In this document: piece after piece, positions 32,413 through 41,191 of the stretch
Numbering within the stretch: the first letter of the stretch is position 1
Layout: each line of letters starts with the position of its first letter
Assembly (NCBI RefSeq): GCF_030581075.1
Contig: NZ_JAUQSW010000007.1
Coordinates: 186,001 to 250,000 of the forward strand
Origin: Hymenobacter cheonanensis
GTDB taxonomy: Bacteria > Bacteroidota > Bacteroidia > Cytophagales > Hymenobacteraceae
DNA: 64,000 bases
Reading direction: 5' to 3'
The notes under the pieces: generated by a model
Seen by the model: only the letters and a program-made list of their open reading frames with translations
Database searches by the model: none
What the model was told of the DNA's origin: nothing
Made by a program: the position numbers and the translations under genes

Positions 32413-32704
32413 TTAAAAACCATGCTCGTGGGCAAAGCGCCCCAGCTCGGCTACACTATGCACCCCCAGCTTGTGCATCAGGTTGCGCCGGTGAGTGCTC
32501 ACGGTCAGCCCGTCCAGCTGGGGGGCAGGTACAGGTCGAGCAGTACCAGGTCGGCGGCCGGGGCTAGCGCCGCGGCCAGAAAGCTCAGCAGCGCCTCGCC
32601 AGTGGCAGCCCGGTTCCTTCCAGGTCGGGCTCCTGCCCAAGCAGGGCCGCCAGCCCCGGCGTGAGCGTCGGATGGTCATCAAGCAACAGCAGGCGACAGG
32701 GCAT
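32413..32704 (-). pseudogene. NarL/LuxR-type response regulator with internal deletion
   Basis: From the ATG at 32704 one frame reads MPCRLLLLDDHPTLTPGLAA, the start of a receiver domain with its acidic pair. Another frame continues ATGEALLSFLAAALAP and LVLLDLYLP, holding the phospho-acceptor aspartate. A third ends VSTHRRNLMHKLGVHSVAEL, the recognition helix of a LuxR-type domain. The second half of the receiver and the first half of the HTH are absent. The gene is thus broken by at least one frameshift and a deletion of roughly 300-350 bp. It lies 39 bp behind the histidine kinase, its natural partner. Confidence 0.75.
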
Positions 32705-32743
32705 GAGGCAAAAACTGATAATGTCAGTTTCAGGGTAAAAAGG

Positions 32744-33622
32744 TTACACGGGCAGCTCGACCGTAATGACCGTGCCGCGCCCCGGCTGCGTACTGACCAG
32801 CACCTGGCCGCGCAGGTAGCCGGCCCGCACCCGCACCCCGCGCAAGCCCAGGCCGCCCCGCCGGGGGGCGGGGCTCCGCGGGTCAAACCCCCGGCCATTA
32901 TCCCGCACGTTTAGGCGCAGGCTGGCGGGGAAGCGCTGCACTTCCACGTGCACGTGCTGCGCCTGCGCGTGCCGGAGGGCATTGTGCAGCAACTCCGCTA
33001 CGATGCGGTAGGCCGCCTGCTGAACCGGCCTCGGCAGGCTAGCCGTAGCTGGGTCGCAGTAACACGCGACCACCGGGCCATCATCGGTCAGGCTGAGCGT
33101 TTCCGTTAGCAGCACCACTGCTTCGGATAGCGGGGGCTGCTCGCCCCCCGGCGGGTTGGGCAGCAGCGCCTGGCTCAGCGTACGCACATCGTGCCGTAGC
33201 TGCCGCAGCAAGGCTTCGGTGTGTTCGTGGGCCTCCGCCAGCAGGGCCGCTCGGTGCGCCAGGGCCTGGCGCACTGAGCGGCCCTGCCAGGCCAGGTGCA
33301 GGGCGGTCAGGCCGGGGGCCAGGGCATCGTGCAGCTCCCGGGCGAGGGCCTCCCGCTCCTCGTCCTGCGCCGCAATAAGGCGCTGCCCGGCCGCGGCTCG
33401 CTCGCGCAGGTGGCGCACCCGCCACGCCGCGTTCTGCCGCTGGGCGTTGCGATACCGAATTGTGAGCAGGATACTTAGCGTGAGCAGCTCCGCTGCCAGG
33501 CCCCAGGCCAGGGAGTTGGGCTCGACCAGGTGGATATTGACCCAGCCGGTGTGGTTGAGCAGAAAATTTCCGGTGCCGATGATGAAAAACGGGTAGGTAA
33601 ACCTGCGCGAGTTAAATCGGGC
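32744..33622 (-). pseudogene. NarX/DegS-type sensor histidine kinase, 5'-truncated
   Basis: The frame is open from a TAA at 33623-33625 without a good start. It begins RRFTYPFFIIGTGNFLLNHT, like the last two spans of a 7TMR-DISM sensor, with a span at LAAELLTLSILLTIRY. Then come a HisKA_3 box (EEREALARELHDALAPGLTA), an HATPase N-box (NALRHAQA) and a G-box (DNGRGFDP). The cytoplasmic kinase core is intact, so a shortened soluble kinase from an internal start is conceivable. The sensor and the first five spans are gone. Confidence 0.7.
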
Positions 33623-33791
33623 TTATATCAAAGCACCCGACCGGCTACGACACCAACTTGACACCCAGGCACCCCCTGGTGCAGTATGATTCTGGTTTAT
33701 GCGTAGGCGCGGCATTGCACGCAGATAAACTTGACTTGAAAAAGCTAACCGTCTTTTCCATTCGCTACCTCCCGCGCTCCGTGGTGCTAAG

Positions 33792-34025
33792 TTGTGTGGA
33801 TGCGTAGGCAATGCAGTAACCCACGACCCTGTGCAGATTGCCAAGTATTTGTTAGAAGAGTTCGGGAACTCTGAGCGGCATTGTCTGTTGCAATCTTCTT
33901 CGACTCATGTATACGTCGCCGTTGCGGCGGGGGAACACTACGCCGTGGTAAAGCTTGGTGAGGAACAGACCTCCTCTACGAAGGAGGAGAGAAAGGCGTA
34001 CGTTAAGGGCAGTGTATCACAATAA
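33792..34025 (+). CDS. Small hypothetical protein (weak)
   Basis: 77 codons with a start in a low-confidence context. The product, around HVYVAVAAGEHYAVVKLGEE, looks like a short folded domain but matches nothing I know. Its main support is a strong hairpin beginning 3 bp after its stop codon. It might be the last part of a decayed gene. Confidence 0.35.
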   Translation: MCGCVGNAVTHDPVQIAKYLLEEFGNSERHCLLQSSSTHVYVAVAAGEHYAVVKLGEEQTSSTKEERKAYVKGSVSQ

Positions 34026-34027
34026 GG

Positions 34028-34074
34028 AAGGCCCACGTCACAGAAAGTAGGAAGGAATCTGTGACGTGAGCCTT
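34028..34074 (+). terminator. Strong hairpin terminator
   Basis: Stem AAGGCCCACGTCACAG paired with CTGTGACGTGAGCCTT (16 bp, one mismatch), then TTTT. It directly follows the small plus-strand ORF and may also end transcripts arriving from the right. Confidence 0.7.
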
Positions 34075-34177
34075 TTAAGCTGGGTAATAATTTTACAACT
34101 GCTTGATTTATAACAGCTCCAAAAATGCTCTGTTTTAAGTTAAGGTTTTAAAAGGAAAATCCATTCAGCAGGCAAAA

Positions 34178-34468
34178 TCAAACGATGTCGGCCGAGATGC
34201 CCCGGTCGTGGATGGCCGAGCAGCGGGGCTCCAGCTCCTCATAGGTGCCGTTTTTGACGGCGCACTTGCCCTTGTGGTGGATGAGCAGGGTGCACTGCTC
34301 GGCCTGCTCGGGCTCGTGGCCACACACCTCAATGAGCGTCTGAATGACGTGGTCGAAGGTGTTCACGTCGTCGTTGTAGACTACGAGCGTGCGTAATTCC
34401 TGCTCGTCTTCGAGCAAGAGCACGTCGTCCTGATAGTCGGTCTGCGGGCGGGTAGCGGGGAAAGCCAT
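34178..34468 (-). CDS. clpS: ClpS, adaptor of the Clp protease
   Basis: 96 residues from the ATG at 34468. The ClpS core is clear: LRTLVVYNDDVNTFDHVIQT (26-45), the binding helix region, and LLIHHKGKCAVKNGTYEELE (61-80). Known role: delivers N-degron substrates to ClpAP. A perfect TATTTTTG promoter box ends only 4 nt before the ATG, so the mRNA is probably leaderless. The frame is open 27 codons further up through the promoter, and that extension is rejected. It is convergent with nothing and has its own promoter. Confidence 0.93.
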   Translation of the reverse strand: MAFPATRPQTDYQDDVLLLEDEQELRTLVVYNDDVNTFDHVIQTLIEVCGHEPEQAEQCTLLIHHKGKCAVKNGTYEELEPRCSAIHDRGISADIV

Positions 34469-34472
34469 GGCA

Positions 34473-34480
34473 CAAAAATA
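34473..34480 (-). promoter_or_regulatory. -7 box TATTTTTG of clpS
   Basis: TAnnTTTG match 4 nt before the ATG on the minus strand; implies a leaderless transcript. Confidence 0.5.
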
Positions 34481-34606
34481 CGGCGGCCCCGGCGAAGCGT
34501 GGGGCCGCCTGATAACGCCCGGCCAGGGGGTTTCGTTCGGGTGGAACAACTACTTTACCGACCTTTGCCAAAGAGGGTGGGGCTAGCCCGCCCGCTGCCG
34601 TAGCTT

Positions 34607-35164
34607 ATGCCCGTCCCGTCTGCCGATTTTAAAAAAGCCGTGGCTCGCCTCTCCGACAAGGAAAAGGAGGCCCTCATTGTGCGCGCGGCCCGGCGCGATG
34701 CCGAACTTTACGACACGTTCAGCTTTGAGCTGCTGCCCGACGTGACGCTCGAAAGCGTGTACGAGGCCAGCGCCGACCGCATTCACGAGCTGTTCAACGT
34801 GGCCGTAACGGGCCGCCTGCTCAACCGCAGCCTGGTAAAAGCTCTGCGCGGGGCTACCCAGGAGGCCGCCCGCGCCCGCCGCGTTACCAAGAGCAAGCAG
34901 CTCGAAATCGACCTGAGTATGTACGCGCTACGACTGATTTTTGAGAACTACACCGGGCAGTTCGACAGCGTGTACCAAGGGTTTTTTGTGGGCACGGCAC
35001 GGCTGGCGGTGCGCCTCACCAACCTCATTCCTAAGCACCTGCACGAAGACTTGTGGCTGGAGTATAAGCCCGAGCTGGACGATTTTCTGACCCAGCTGCA
35101 CGGCCGCAAAAAAAGCCGCGAATTGAAGTTTGAACTGCCGCGCGCCTTGGTGCTGCCCGATTAA
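34607..35164 (+). CDS. Hypothetical cytoplasmic helical protein
   Basis: 185 residues, no signal or membrane span. The opening DFKKAVARLSDKEKEALIVR and the following ELYDTFSFELL, RIHELFNVAVTGRLLNRSLV and LTNLIPKHLHEDLWLEY are amphipathic helices. No named family recognised, though the sequence looks well conserved and uses host codons. It is followed 7 bp later by the P450 gene and is probably in an operon with it. A GACCTTTG or TACTTTAC box lies about 40 bp upstream. Confidence 0.75.
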   Translation: MPVPSADFKKAVARLSDKEKEALIVRAARRDAELYDTFSFELLPDVTLESVYEASADRIHELFNVAVTGRLLNRSLVKALRGATQEAARARRVTKSKQLEIDLSMYALRLIFENYTGQFDSVYQGFFVGTARLAVRLTNLIPKHLHEDLWLEYKPELDDFLTQLHGRKKSRELKFELPRALVLPD

Positions 35165-35171
35165 GCCAGCC

Positions 35172-36575
35172 ATGAGCCAACCTACCCCTGGTGCCCCGGC
35201 TAGCGGCTGGCCGCAGGTGCCGCGCCGCATCACGCTGCGCAACTCGCTGAAATCGGCCCGCGACCCCATCGGGGCGCTCGACAAGCTGCTGGCCCACTAC
35301 GGCGACACGGTGCGCCTGTACCTGGGCGGCGTGCGGCCCTCGGTCGTCACGCGCGACCCGGCCCTGGTGCAGCACATTTTGCAGAAAAACCACCGCCGCT
35401 ACCACAAGTCGGACCTCACGCACGGGCTGCTGCGCTACCTGGGCCGCGGCCTGCTCACGAATGAGGGCGCCGACTGGCTGCGCCAGCGCCGGCTCATTCA
35501 GCCCGGCTTTCACCGGCAGCGGCTGGCTGGCCTCACGCGCCTTATGCGCGCGGCGGCCGACGAGTGGGTGGCCGAGCTGGATTTGCTAACCGCCGCTAGC
35601 CCCGTGGCCGAGCTGGATGTGCACGCGGCCATGACGCGGGTGGCGTTTCGCATCGTGGCCCGCTCGGTGTTTGGCGACAGCCTGGGCGAGAGCCAGCTCA
35701 CCCAGCTCAGCGACTGGCTCACGGCCATTCAGGCGTTTTATGTCAACACCATTCGGCAGCCCTACCTGCGGCCCTGGCACTGGGCACGGGGCAGCTACGG
35801 CCGCCACGACCGGCTAGCCCGCCAGCTGCGCGAACTGGTGCGGGCGGCCATTGGCCGGCACCGCGCCGCCCGGGCCGCCCCCGCCGGCACGCCCGCCCCC
35901 GACGACCTGCTGCAAATGCTGCTCGACGCCCGCTACGAAGACACCGGCGAGCCGATGGCCGACGAGCAATTGCTCGACGAACTGAACATCCTACTCGTGG
36001 CCGGGCACGAAACCTCGGCCAACGCCCTGGCCTGGGCCCTGTACCTGCTAGCCCGCCACCCCGCGGCGCAGGCCGAGCTGGTGGCCGAGATTGAGCAGGC
36101 GCTGCCCGGCGGCCGCCCGCCCGAGTTTGAGGACCTGCCCCGGCTGCCTTTCGCCCTGCAAGTGGTGCAGGAGGCCATGCGCCTCTACCCGCCCGCCTGG
36201 GTCATGGACCGCGTGGCCACCGAGGCCGACGAGTTTCAGGGCCAGCCCATTGCCAAGGGTACGCTGTTTACGCTCTACCTCTACGGCCTGCACCACCACC
36301 CCGCGCTGTGGCCCGATGCCGAGGCGTTTCGGCCCCAGCGCTTTGCGGCGGGGGCGCAGCCGGCCCCGCCGGCCTACGGCTACCTGCCCTTCGGGGCCGG
36401 GCCGCGCCTGTGCGTGGGCCAGCACTTTGCCCTTACCGAGCTGCAGCTGGTGCTCATTCAAACCCTGCGGCGCTACCACGTGGCGCCCGCTAGCCCGGCC
36501 GTGCCGGGCATGGCCCCGCTCGTGACGCTGCGGCCGGGCGGCGCGCTGCCGCTGCGGTTTCGGCGGCGGGAGTAA
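35172..36575 (+). CDS. Cytochrome P450
   Basis: 467 residues from the ATG at 35172; an ATG at 35130 lies inside the previous gene. Landmarks: I-helix AGHETS (277-282), K-helix EAMR (334-337), PERF-like FRPQRF, and the haem loop FGAGPRLCVGQHFA with cysteine C414. No N-terminal anchor, so it is soluble; redox partners are not nearby. Overall it resembles bacterial P450s of the fatty-acid or hydrocarbon hydroxylase type (CYP102/CYP110-like helices). Substrate unknown. Confidence 0.93.
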   Translation: MSQPTPGAPASGWPQVPRRITLRNSLKSARDPIGALDKLLAHYGDTVRLYLGGVRPSVVTRDPALVQHILQKNHRRYHKSDLTHGLLRYLGRGLLTNEGADWLRQRRLIQPGFHRQRLAGLTRLMRAAADEWVAELDLLTAASPVAELDVHAAMTRVAFRIVARSVFGDSLGESQLTQLSDWLTAIQAFYVNTIRQPYLRPWHWARGSYGRHDRLARQLRELVRAAIGRHRAARAAPAGTPAPDDLLQMLLDARYEDTGEPMADEQLLDELNILLVAGHETSANALAWALYLLARHPAAQAELVAEIEQALPGGRPPEFEDLPRLPFALQVVQEAMRLYPPAWVMDRVATEADEFQGQPIAKGTLFTLYLYGLHHHPALWPDAEAFRPQRFAAGAQPAPPAYGYLPFGAGPRLCVGQHFALTELQLVLIQTLRRYHVAPASPAVPGMAPLVTLRPGGALPLRFRRRE

Positions 36576-36634
36576 GGCGTTACTGCTTAGCCGAGACTGA
36601 CCTTGAGGCTGCGAAATACGTATACTCTCCCAGG

Positions 36635-36729
36635 CCGTCATGCTGAGCTTGCCGAAGCATCTTGCTCGAATCGTTGGGGAGCAACCCTAGCGGGGCGAGC
36701 AAGATGCTTCGGCAAGCTCAGCATGACGG
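36635..36729. repeat. Inverted repeat with 34-bp arms (GTCATGCTGAGCTTG family)
   Basis: Arms CCGTCATGCTGAGCTTGCCG... and their complement flank about 27 bp. It lies between the P450 and antiporter genes, and its RNA would form a long stem that may end the P450 transcript. Probably a MITE-like element. Confidence 0.75.
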
Positions 36730-36771
36730 TTTTAGTTTGGTTAGAACATAAGACGATTACTAGCTGCCGAT

Positions 36772-38433
36772 TTGGAACACCTTACCCTGATAATATTCCT
36801 GCTGGCGCTGCTGGTGGCGCTGTCGGCCGTGGCGCCCAGGCTCAAGCTGCCCTACCCGGTGCTGCTGGTGGTGGCGGGCGGGCTGCTCGGGCTGGTGCCC
36901 GGCCTGCCGGCCATCAACATCGACCCCAACCTGATATTTTTCATCTTCCTGCCGCCGCTGCTCTACGAGGCCAGCTACCAAATGTCGTGGCACGAGTTTG
37001 TGGCCAACCGGCGCCCCATTACGCTGCTGGCGGTGGGGCTGGTGCTGCTTACGACCACCATTGTGGCGGCCCTGGCGCACTACTTTATTCCGGGCTTTAG
37101 CTGGGCCATGGGCTTTGTGCTGGGCGCCATTGTGGCCCCGCCCGATGCCGTGGCGGCCACGAGCGTAACCAAAGGGCTAGGCCTGCCGCGCCGCATCACG
37201 GGTATTCTGGAGGGCGAAAGCCTGGTGAATGATGCCTCGGCGCTCATTGCCTACCGCTACGCCGTGGCGGCGGTGGTGAGCGGCACGTTTGGCCTCTGGG
37301 ATGCCAGCTGGCACTTTTTGCTGGTGGCCGGGGGCGGGGCGGCCATCGGCGTGGCGGTGGGCTACGTGGTGGTGCGGGTGCAAAACTTCCTCACCGATGC
37401 CACGCTCATCACGGCGCTGTCGCTGCTGCTGCCGTTTGGGGTGTACCTGGCCGCCGAGCACGTGCACGTGTCGGGGGTGCTGGCCGTGGTGGCGATGGGC
37501 CTGATGATGAGCCGCCGCTCGCACGATATCTACGACAACCAAACGCGGCTGCTCAAGCACAGCTTCTGGCGGGTGCTGGGCTTTCTGCTCAATGGGCTGG
37601 TGTTTCTCATCATTGGGCTCGAGTTGCGCTCTATCCTGACCGGGCTGGGGGCGGCGGCCTTCTGGCCCATGCTGGGCTACGGCCTGCTGGTGAGCGCGGC
37701 GGCCATCGCCATCCGGCTGGGGTGGGTGTTTCCGGTTAGCTTTCTGGGGCACTGGCTGGGGCGCTGGCTGGGCCGCACCGAGGAGCGGGCGCCCAAGCGC
37801 AACCTCTTTATCACGTCGTGGGCCGGTATGCGGGGGGTGGTGTCGCTGGCTACGGCGCTGGCGCTGCCGCTGGTCGTGCGGGGCGGGCAGCCGTTTCCGC
37901 AGCGCAATGCCATCCTGTTTCTCACCTTCACCGTTATCTTGGTTACGCTGCTGGTGCAGGGCCTGAGTTTGCCGTGGCTGGTGCGCCGGCTGAATGTGCA
38001 GGAGTCGCCGGCCGCCCGCGCGGCCGAAGAGCAGGCCCTGCGCCTGGCCCTCACCACCGATTCGCTGGCCTATCTTGAAGCCCGCATCAAGGCCGAAAAA
38101 GAAGCCCCCGACCCCAGCCTGCTTACCCTGCGCGAAGTAATGCGCCGCCAGGCGCGGCGCCTGCACGGCACCTTTGCCGCCAACGAGGCCACCGACGAGC
38201 AGCCACCCACCGAGGCCGAAACTCAGGCCGCCGCCTCGTTCGAAGGCCTGCTGCGCTGCCGCCTTGCCGTGACGGAGCACCAGCGGGCGCTGCTGGTAAA
38301 GCTGCACCGGGCCGATACGTACAGCGAAGAAGCCATCCGGCAGGTAGAGCTGGAGCTGGACCGCTTTGAGATTGCGCTCGATACCCAGCTGGCTACCGTG
38401 CAGCAGCCCCCCGAGCCGGCGGCTGGTGCCTAG
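36772..38433 (+). CDS. Na+/H+ antiporter, CPA1 (NhaP/NHE) family
   Basis: 553 residues from a TTG start (MEHLTLIIFLLALLVALSAV); no ATG fits before the first span. About 12 spans, with the CPA1 signature region GAIVAPPDAVAATSVTKGLG and the ion-binding ND pair in GESLVNDASAL. The cytoplasmic C-terminus (about 410-553) is helical and charged. Known role: exchanges sodium or potassium for protons across the inner membrane for pH and salt control. It stands alone. Confidence 0.93.
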   Translation: MEHLTLIIFLLALLVALSAVAPRLKLPYPVLLVVAGGLLGLVPGLPAINIDPNLIFFIFLPPLLYEASYQMSWHEFVANRRPITLLAVGLVLLTTTIVAALAHYFIPGFSWAMGFVLGAIVAPPDAVAATSVTKGLGLPRRITGILEGESLVNDASALIAYRYAVAAVVSGTFGLWDASWHFLLVAGGGAAIGVAVGYVVVRVQNFLTDATLITALSLLLPFGVYLAAEHVHVSGVLAVVAMGLMMSRRSHDIYDNQTRLLKHSFWRVLGFLLNGLVFLIIGLELRSILTGLGAAAFWPMLGYGLLVSAAAIAIRLGWVFPVSFLGHWLGRWLGRTEERAPKRNLFITSWAGMRGVVSLATALALPLVVRGGQPFPQRNAILFLTFTVILVTLLVQGLSLPWLVRRLNVQESPAARAAEEQALRLALTTDSLAYLEARIKAEKEAPDPSLLTLREVMRRQARRLHGTFAANEATDEQPPTEAETQAAASFEGLLRCRLAVTEHQRALLVKLHRADTYSEEAIRQVELELDRFEIALDTQLATVQQPPEPAAGA

Positions 38434-38439
38434 TAGTAC

Positions 38440-38793
38440 TTAGCGCATGGCCAGCTCGCGCAGGCTGGCGGCCGCGCTGGCATCGTCGTGCAGCTGCTCG
38501 AAGCGCTCGTACTCGCTCTCGGTGAGCACCGTGCGCAGGCGCTGGGCCAGCAGCTCGGGCGTGCGGGTGAGGCGCTGGTGCTTTTGCACGGCCTGCTGCA
38601 CCGCTATTGTTTGGCTCGGCGACAGCTGCAGGCTGGCCGCCAGGTAGCGCACCAGGGGGCTGGCCCCTATGCCCCCGCCGGCCAGTACCCCTACGCTGGG
38701 GGTAGGGCGCTCGGGGTCGCGCGAGGAGGCCCGGGCGGGCTGCTGGCTCAGAACCAACAGGGCAAGAAAGCTGGAGGTAAGTACTGTTTTCAT
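38440..38793 (-). CDS. Small secreted hypothetical protein
   Basis: 117 residues from the ATG at 38793, where a signal peptide begins (MKTVLTSSFLALLVLSQQPARAS). The mature part is short and helical (SLQLSPSQTIAVQQAVQKHQ, LTESEYERFEQLHDD), like the periplasmic Spy/CpxP-type helical proteins common in this phylum. The upstream open frame lacks support. It is convergent with the antiporter, with 6 bp between stops. Confidence 0.7.
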   Translation of the reverse strand: MKTVLTSSFLALLVLSQQPARASSRDPERPTPSVGVLAGGGIGASPLVRYLAASLQLSPSQTIAVQQAVQKHQRLTRTPELLAQRLRTVLTESEYERFEQLHDDASAAASLRELAMR

Positions 38794-39030
38794 CAATAAA
38801 AAGACGGGAGAGTGGAGAGCAGCCGCCGAAACGACCTGCCTGTTTGAAGCAGCGTAGGCCGTTCGACGTAGTAAAGGTGCGACGGCCGTTTTCTTTTTAC
38901 AATCCAACTTGCTCATTGGTAAGTCCTGCAATCCCAATGAGGTCTTTTTACATGCGAAAGAGCTAATTATTTAGCTAAACAATCCTATTTCCTGGGTGAA
39001 CCTAACTATTTACTCGCCCAGTGGCGGTGG

Positions 39031-41097
39031 CTAGGGCAGCAGGCGGGCGCCCAGGGCCCGGCGCAGGTCGGGCACGTCGTAGGCGCGCAGCACGCCGGGC
39101 ACTACCTCGGAGTAGGCATCTTTGGCGGCCGGGTTTTCGAGGTAGTACTGGAAGGAGGGTGGCCCGCCGCTCACCTGCACCTGCGCTATTGCGGGGGCCC
39201 ACGCCGGGGCCGGGCCGGGCGGCGCGGGGGCGGCGCTGGTCATGGGGTAAGGCTGTTTGGCCACTTGGGGGCTTAGCAGCGCCGCGTGCAAGGCCGTTAG
39301 GGCCGCCCGGCCATCGGCCCGCAGCAAAATGGGCAGCTGCCCGAAGCGGCTGTCGTTGCGCAGCAGCGTGAGCAGGGTGCTTACGTCCGTTACGCGCTGG
39401 GCCAGCAGCGGGTGGCCCAGGTGCAGGGCCAGCAGCGCATCGCGGTATTCCTGGTTGTAGTATTTGGGGTCGTTGAAGGCCGCCGGGTCGGTGGTTTCGC
39501 CCAGGCCGCGCAGGTCGGCCAGCAGCACGGCGGTGCCCTGGCGCTGGTAGGCGGCTAGCCGGGCGGCGCTGTCGCGCAGTACCGTGGCCATGCCCTGGCC
39601 GGGCAGCCACAGCACGAGGCGGGTAGGGGCGGGCGCGCCCGGGGCGGGCATAAGCAGCCGGGCGGGCAGGGGCGGGTTGTCATCGTCGCGGCGCAGCAGC
39701 AGGCCTTGCAGGGCCAGGCCACCCGGCAGGCGCAGGGTGTCGCGCAGCACAACGCTCAGCCTGGCTGCACCCCTGGCCGGCGGCCACAGCCCTAGCTGCT
39801 GGCCGAGCACGCGGGCTAGTGCCTCGGGCGCATAGGCCGGCCGGTGGCTGGCCAGCGCCCGCGCGGCGGCCAGGTGAATGGCCGCCAGGCTTTGCTCATT
39901 CTTAAACGCCGTGCCCACCTGCCCGGTAGCCGTGCAGCGCAGCGTGGCCTCGGGCAGCGCGATGGGCGTGGCCTCCTCGGCCACGGCCGGGCCGCTAGCC
40001 CCCAGCCAGCGCCGAAACCACGCCACGGCCGCCGCCCGCTTGGGGGCCGAGATGCCGTGGCCGTCGTCGTAGGTGAAGAGGTCAGCCTTCTCGGCCTGGC
40101 CTAGCGCAGTGTAGGCCCGGTGGGTGTCGGCGTAGGCGGCCTCCATGTCGGTCTGGTCCACAAAATCGTAGCGTCCCGTCAGCAGCAGCAGCGGTTTGGG
40201 GGCAAACATGAGGAGCCAGTCGGCCACGTCGAAGCCGGCTGCCCCGGCACCGGGCAGCATCACGCAGCCATCGGCGGGGCCGGTGGCGGTGAGGTTGCGC
40301 TCACCGGCCGCCACGTAGCTGCACAGCGCGGCGGCCTGCACCCGGTCGTCGTAGGCCATGAAGTAGGCCGTTTGGGTGGCGCCGCCCGAGTTGCCGAGGC
40401 AGCCCACGCGGGCAGCATCCACCTCGGGCCTGGTGAGCAGGTAGTCGAGGCCGCGCACGTTGTCCCACAGCTCCTCGGCGGGTAGGTTGGTGCCCAGCAG
40501 CGTGGCCTGGGCGTTGAGCAGCGTGTGCTCGGTGGTGCCGCCCCGGGTGAGGAACTTACCGCCAGGGTCTACCAACTGCATTCGCTCGCCTTGCGAAACC
40601 GGGTCGATGACGAGCACCACGAAGCCGTTGCGGGCCAGGAGCCGGGCCGTTTGCTGATACGAGGGCGTGGCCTTGCTAGCCTGCTCGTGGCCGCAAAAGA
40701 GCAGCGCGGCCGGCCGCTTGCCCCGGCCGTCGGGCACGTACAAATTGGCCGTAACGTGGTGGTGGGGCTGGCTCTCATAAAGCACCTTTTCAATCTGAAA
40801 GCCCGCCTGCGGCACCGTGCCCACCACCCGCGCCCGCAGCGGCGTGCGCGCCGGCAGTGGCCCCAGCACCCGCCGGAAGCGCGCCCGCGCCGAGTCGCGG
40901 TACGCCCGCGTGCCCGCCGCCGAGGCCAGGGCCGCATCGAGGGCCAGCCGGCGCGGGGCGTACTGCTGGTGCACCTGCTGCAGCAGGTAGGTGGGCAGCG
41001 TGGCGGGCGCCTTCCAGTCGATAACGGGCGGAAGGGGGGCCTGGGCAGCGGTGGGGCGGGCGGCCAAAAGCAGCAGCAATACAAGCAAGCGAAGCAT
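39031..41097 (-). CDS. Secreted two-domain alpha/beta-hydrolase (acetyl xylan esterase-like)
   Basis: 688 residues from the ATG at 41097, where a signal peptide starts (LRLLVLLLLLAARPTAAQ). The first hydrolase domain is like acetyl xylan esterases and the Abhydrolase_7 group: LLFCGHEQASKA, VIDPVSQGER, nucleophile GNSGG in VGCLGNSGGATQTA, and a late acid/histidine pair (DGHGISAP). A second, shorter domain (from about 470: LVLWLPGQGMATVL, ADLRGLGETTD) is hydrolase-like but shows no obvious nucleophile. Role: probably removal of acyl groups from polysaccharides in the periplasm. Confidence 0.8.
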   Translation of the reverse strand: MLRLLVLLLLLAARPTAAQAPLPPVIDWKAPATLPTYLLQQVHQQYAPRRLALDAALASAAGTRAYRDSARARFRRVLGPLPARTPLRARVVGTVPQAGFQIEKVLYESQPHHHVTANLYVPDGRGKRPAALLFCGHEQASKATPSYQQTARLLARNGFVVLVIDPVSQGERMQLVDPGGKFLTRGGTTEHTLLNAQATLLGTNLPAEELWDNVRGLDYLLTRPEVDAARVGCLGNSGGATQTAYFMAYDDRVQAAALCSYVAAGERNLTATGPADGCVMLPGAGAAGFDVADWLLMFAPKPLLLLTGRYDFVDQTDMEAAYADTHRAYTALGQAEKADLFTYDDGHGISAPKRAAAVAWFRRWLGASGPAVAEEATPIALPEATLRCTATGQVGTAFKNEQSLAAIHLAAARALASHRPAYAPEALARVLGQQLGLWPPARGAARLSVVLRDTLRLPGGLALQGLLLRRDDDNPPLPARLLMPAPGAPAPTRLVLWLPGQGMATVLRDSAARLAAYQRQGTAVLLADLRGLGETTDPAAFNDPKYYNQEYRDALLALHLGHPLLAQRVTDVSTLLTLLRNDSRFGQLPILLRADGRAALTALHAALLSPQVAKQPYPMTSAAPAPPGPAPAWAPAIAQVQVSGGPPSFQYYLENPAAKDAYSEVVPGVLRAYDVPDLRRALGARLLP

Positions 41098-41136
41098 ACC
41101 CCAAAGAACGGTCCCGCCCGCCCGACGCTGCATTAA

Positions 41137-41169
41137 AAAAGCCGGCCCCCGCAAGGAAGGCCGGCTTTT
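41137..41169 (-). terminator. Rho-independent terminator
   Basis: Stem AAAAGCCGGCC/GGCCGGCTTTT (11 bp) followed by a T run on the minus strand, 23 bp past the stop of the gene at 41192. It separates that gene from the esterase. Confidence 0.8.
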
Positions 41170-41191
41170 CAGAGCTGGAAACGCGCGCGCC

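Noticed and set aside
34469..34549. N-terminal extension of clpS to the upstream ATG
   Set aside because: It would run through the promoter box and add 27 residues unlike ClpS.
37177..38307. Minus-strand 376-codon open frame
   Set aside because: Exact antisense of the Na+/H+ antiporter gene; Gln/His/Arg-rich sequence caused by GC-rich codon complement.
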